A DNA stretch of 7,402 bases, from assembly GCA_025355935.1 (NCBI GenBank), contig JANXYS010000456.1, positions 1 through 7,402 of the forward strand, written 5' to 3'. Below the pieces are notes generated by a model. That model did no database searches, was not told the DNA's origin, and saw only the letters and a program-made list of their open reading frames with translations. Of the stretch, positions 5,064-7,402 are shown piece by piece. This stretch comes from Chitinophagales bacterium. Its GTDB lineage: Bacteria > Bacteroidota > Bacteroidia > Chitinophagales > Chitinophagaceae. The translations under genes and the position numbers were made by a program. How positions within the stretch are numbered: position 1 is the stretch's first letter; every line of letters starts with the position of its first letter.

Positions 5064-6569
5064 ATGAAGGCAGTTACACTCATTTTTCCGCACCAATTAT
5101 TTAAAGAACATCCGTCTCTGCAGAAAGACGTTCCTGTGATTTTAGTAGAGGAAGAACTTTTTTTCAATCAGTACAATTTTAATAAGAACAAATTAGTGTT
5201 TCATAGGGCTTCCATGAAGGGCTACCAGGAATTCCTTTCAGAACGTGGTTATGATACCATCTATATTGAAGCTTCCGATGCGCGTGCTTCTGCTGCTGCA
5301 TTGATCAAGTGGTTGGCCGCAGAAGGATGTTCTAAAATACTATATGCTGAATTGAGCGACAACTGGCTGCAACGTAGACTAAATCAGGCTTGTGGAAAAG
5401 CAAAAATCTCGATGCTGGTTACTGACTCGTGTAGTTTTCTCACAAATCTTGCCGATGCTAATCAGTACTTCGACAAAAAGAATAAATATTTCATGGCTTC
5501 GTTTTACATTGACCAACGAAAGAGGATGAGGATCCTGGTGGATGCAAAAGACCAGCCTGCCGGAGGGGCCTGGAGCTATGATGTGGAAAACCGGTTGAAG
5601 TTTCCCGCTAAGACAACTCCCCCGGTCGTGCATGCAGCCGGCCATGGATTAAATGTAAGTGAGGCGCAGGATTATATTGAACGTAACTATGGTAGCAATT
5701 ATGGATGCAGCGTCGGATTTATCTACCCAACAAATTTCGTGCAGGCCGAAAAATGGCTCGAGGATTTTTTAGAAACTCGTTTTGAAAAATTTGGTATTTA
5801 TGAAGATGCCATCGTTAAGGATGAACATTTTCTGCATCACTCACTACTAAGTCCCCTGCTTAACACTGGGTTATTAACTCCCCGTTATGTAGCAGACCGC
5901 ACCTTGGAATTTGGTAGCAAACATCATACTCCTTTAAATTCCCTGGAAGGGTTTATCCGCCAGGTAATAGGATGGCGGGAATTTGTAAGGATCGTTTATG
6001 AACGTGAAGGTGTACGACAACGAACGAAGAATTACTGGGGGTTCACCCGAAAGATTCCGGCTTCGTTTTGGGATGGTACCACAGGCATTGAACCCGTAGA
6101 CAATGTTATTAAGAAAGTGCTGAATACAGGGTATAGCCATCATATTGAGCGGTTAATGGTTATGGGAAATTTTATGATCCTCTGTGAATTTGATCCGGAT
6201 CAGGTTTATCTATGGTTTATGGAAATGTACATAGATGCTTATGACTGGGTAATGGTACCAAATGTATATGGGATGACCCAATTTGCCGACGGTGGATTGA
6301 TGACAACCAAACCATATATCAGCGGGAGCAATTATTTGCTCAAAATGAGCAATTACACTAAGGGGCCCTGGACCATCATTTGGGATGCACTCTTTTGGAG
6401 ATTTATGAATGTGCACCGCGACTTTTTTCTTCAAAATCCGAGGTTAGGAATGCTGCTGCGGACCTTTGATAAGATGCCCATGGAAAAAAGAGACGCATTA
6501 ATGAATACTGCAGAAGAGTTTCTAAGCAGCCTCGATGCCCTGAAGACGCCCGTTTATGAAACAAATTAA
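5064..6569 (+). CDS. DPRP-type cryptochrome/photolyase without the Fe-S cysteines
   Basis: A 501-residue member of the deoxyribodipyrimidine photolyase-related (PhrB/CryB, FeS-BCP) family, expected to bind FAD and use light to repair UV lesions, by family analogy (6-4) photoproducts. The N-terminal antenna-type domain starts VTLIFPHQLF (4-13). The FAD-domain motifs are IRQVIGWREFVR (298-309), GYSHHIERLMVMGNF (356-370, with the His-His pair 359-360), DAYDWVMVPNVYGMTQF (391-407), ADGGLMTTKPY (408-418) and SGSNYLLKMSNY (420-431). In PhrB-type enzymes four cysteines hold a 4Fe-4S cluster; here the matching regions read GIEPVD (341-346), NYTKGPW (430-436) and IIWDALFW (438-445), with no Cys. The only cysteines are 89, 110, 123, 215 and 374. 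The start is ATG at 5064, preceded by AGG. The gene overlaps the DUF2256 gene and probably leads a three-gene operon. Confidence 0.94.
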   Translation: MKAVTLIFPHQLFKEHPSLQKDVPVILVEEELFFNQYNFNKNKLVFHRASMKGYQEFLSERGYDTIYIEASDARASAAALIKWLAAEGCSKILYAELSDNWLQRRLNQACGKAKISMLVTDSCSFLTNLADANQYFDKKNKYFMASFYIDQRKRMRILVDAKDQPAGGAWSYDVENRLKFPAKTTPPVVHAAGHGLNVSEAQDYIERNYGSNYGCSVGFIYPTNFVQAEKWLEDFLETRFEKFGIYEDAIVKDEHFLHHSLLSPLLNTGLLTPRYVADRTLEFGSKHHTPLNSLEGFIRQVIGWREFVRIVYEREGVRQRTKNYWGFTRKIPASFWDGTTGIEPVDNVIKKVLNTGYSHHIERLMVMGNFMILCEFDPDQVYLWFMEMYIDAYDWVMVPNVYGMTQFADGGLMTTKPYISGSNYLLKMSNYTKGPWTIIWDALFWRFMNVHRDFFLQNPRLGMLLRTFDKMPMEKRDALMNTAEEFLSSLDALKTPVYETN

Positions 6570-6693
6570 GAAAGCAAATCTGCCGTTTAAAATTTGCCTA
6601 AAATGTGGCAGGCCCTTCAATTGGCGAAAAAAATGGGAACGGGATTGGCCCGAGGTAAAGTATTGCAGCGATCGCTGCAGATCTAACAAATAA
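6556..6693 (+). CDS. DUF2256 small zinc-finger-like protein
   Basis: A 45-residue protein starting at ATG 6556, inside the end of the photolyase gene (14-base overlap, different frame), and ending TAA at 6691-6693. Residues run MKQIKKANLPFKIC, then Cys14-x2-Cys17, GRPFNWRKKWERDW, then Cys37-x3-Cys41. The CLKCGRPF...W.KKW...W..V.YCS..C pattern is what I know as DUF2256. Four cysteines at these spacings should bind one zinc ion. The protein is strongly basic, so it could contact nucleic acid. The family often lies beside photolyase/cryptochrome genes, but its role is unknown. The overlap suggests translational coupling to the photolyase. It is easily missed because of its length, yet motif, overlap and the tight 7-base gap to the next gene make it convincing. 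Confidence 0.9.
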   Translation: MKQIKKANLPFKICLKCGRPFNWRKKWERDWPEVKYCSDRCRSNK

Positions 6694-6700
6694 TTAAAAT

Positions 6701-6979
6701 ATGCAGAATAAATTTTCAGATTTAGAAACTGACAGGATTATAGAAATGGCCTGGGAAGACCGTACTCCCTTTGAAGCTATTGAGCTTCAGTTCGGCATTA
6801 ATAACGCACAGGTTATAGTGCTTATGCGTCAGCATATGTTGCCTAGTAGTTTTCGTCGTTGGCGTAAACGCACCACTGGAAGGGCAACTAAACATGGCAT
6901 ATTCCGCAATAAGGATGTAACAAGGTTTAAGTGCAGTATGCAAAAGACAATTACCGGTAATAAGATCACTAAGCGATAG
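6701..6979 (+). CDS. TIGR03643 family protein (helix-turn-helix-like)
   Basis: A 92-residue basic cytoplasmic protein beginning 7 bases after the DUF2256 stop. The core LETDRIIEMAWEDRTPFEAIELQFGINNAQVIVLMRQHMLPSSFRRWRKRTTGRATKH (8-66) matches the TIGR03643 family (also, as I recall, DUF2805). The helical pattern RIIEMAWEDRTPFEAIELQFGINNAQVIVLMR resembles a helix-turn-helix unit, so nucleic-acid binding is possible but unproven. The tail after about residue 66 (GIFRNKDVTRFKCSMQK...) is basic and probably variable. It is the last gene of the photolyase operon and converges with the response regulator 53 bases on; no clear terminator was seen in that gap. Function is unknown. Repeated occurrence with photolyase and DUF2256 suggests a light-damage or DNA-repair role (inference). 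Confidence 0.9.
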   Translation: MQNKFSDLETDRIIEMAWEDRTPFEAIELQFGINNAQVIVLMRQHMLPSSFRRWRKRTTGRATKHGIFRNKDVTRFKCSMQKTITGNKITKR

Positions 6980-7032
6980 CACTTGTACAGCAATCAAAAA
7001 TGAACAGAGGCATAATATAAATTTGCGCGGGA

Positions 7033-7402
7033 TTAAGCTGCATGCTGCATCAGGCGCTCAACTTCCCGTACCACTTTTTCAGCCGTAAAAGGCTTTTGTA
7101 TAAAAGAGTTTGCTCCACTCTCCTGAGCAATAATCTTCAGATCTTCACTTGCGGAAAGCAGAATAATTGGGATTTCTTTTGTAACCTCGTTTGATTTAAG
7201 TTCCCTGCAAAGTTCAGCTCCATTGACCCCAATCATGTGAATGTCTAATATGATAATATCCGGATGTGTGGCGTCCACGTCATCCCAGAAGGTTTCAGCA
7301 TTTCTTGAAATTTCCACTTCATATCCTTTAGCACGCATGGCGAGGTAGAATAATACCAGTAGATCATCATCGTCATCCACTACCAGTAAGTGCAATTTTT
7401 TG
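7033..7402 (-). CDS. Single-domain response regulator (CheY-like receiver), start beyond window
   Basis: A receiver domain with all expected residues. Numbering from the TTG codon at 7395: acidic cluster VVDDDDD (Asp7-Asp9 region), phosphoacceptor Asp51 in IIILDIHM, Ser81 in ILLSAS, and Lys101 in IQKPF. The protein ends LMQHAA soon after the last helix, so there is no output domain. It probably acts by protein contact or phosphotransfer in a two-component system. The frame remains open to the right edge (…Lys-Lys-Leu-His-Leu-Leu), and the only start inside is the weak TTG at 7395, so the real start may lie a few codons outside. The cognate kinase is not in the window. It converges with the TIGR03643 gene and shows no sign of belonging to the photolyase group. 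Confidence 0.9.
   Translation of the reverse strand, partial: KKLHLLVVDDDDDLLVLFYLAMRAKGYEVEISRNAETFWDDVDATHPDIIILDIHMIGVNGAELCRELKSNEVTKEIPIILLSASEDLKIIAQESGANSFIQKPFTAEKVVREVERLMQHAA

Noticed and set aside
6722..6997. Minus-strand frame of 91 codons opposite the TIGR03643 gene
   Set aside because: The plus strand has a clear family match and operon spacing, while the antisense product shows no motif.
6980..7032. Possible bidirectional terminator between the TIGR03643 gene and the response regulator
   Set aside because: I looked for a stem followed by a T-run in this convergent gap and found none convincing.

Overview
The window looks like chromosomal DNA of a Bacteroidota member, probably from the Sphingobacteriales/Chitinophagales side. 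The grounds are moderate GC, families typical of that phylum (DUF4266/DUF3570 with ApbE; DPRP-type photolyase with DUF2256 and TIGR03643 proteins), little Shine-Dalgarno signal before most starts, and promoter-like elements resembling the Bacteroidetes TTTG / TAnnTTTG pattern. The genus cannot be fixed from the sequence alone. I see no tRNA, rRNA, CRISPR array, insertion sequence or phage gene.

Left part (1-3414, all minus strand): a tightly packed redox operon. It is transcribed from an exported or membrane-anchored thioredoxin-like protein (3414-2953), through FAD:protein FMN transferase ApbE (GTG start, 17-base overlap), a 77-residue DUF4266 lipoprotein (ATGA overlap) and a DUF3570 predicted outer-membrane barrel. 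A small cytoplasmic-type thioredoxin (441-145) follows after 111 bases. ApbE covalently attaches FMN to Ser/Thr of target proteins, yet no classical ApbE target (FMN-bind domain, NqrC/RnfG) is present. The obvious candidate partner is the small DUF4266 protein, which has a REGASG segment and a CGCN tail. This is the best candidate here for a poorly described system.

Middle and right part (3599-6979): a photolyase-centred group. An unrecognised protein with an HHGACNCG motif (minus strand, best start 4099) and an SDR oxidoreductase lacking the usual catalytic serine (minus) lie on one side. A 67-base divergent intergenic region separates the SDR from a plus-strand operon. That operon encodes a DPRP-type photolyase/cryptochrome without the cysteines of the 4Fe-4S cluster, a 45-residue DUF2256 zinc-finger-like protein overlapping it by 14 bases, and a TIGR03643 protein 7 bases further on. 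A good stem-loop terminator (4177-4205) separates the SDR from the unknown gene and argues against a longer N-terminus for the latter.

Right edge (7033-7402, minus): a single-domain response regulator, convergent with the photolyase operon, whose start is probably outside the window.

Gene-free stretches are all under 300 bases: 1-144, 442-552, 3415-3598 and 4100-4282. They hold only the weak regulatory candidates listed.
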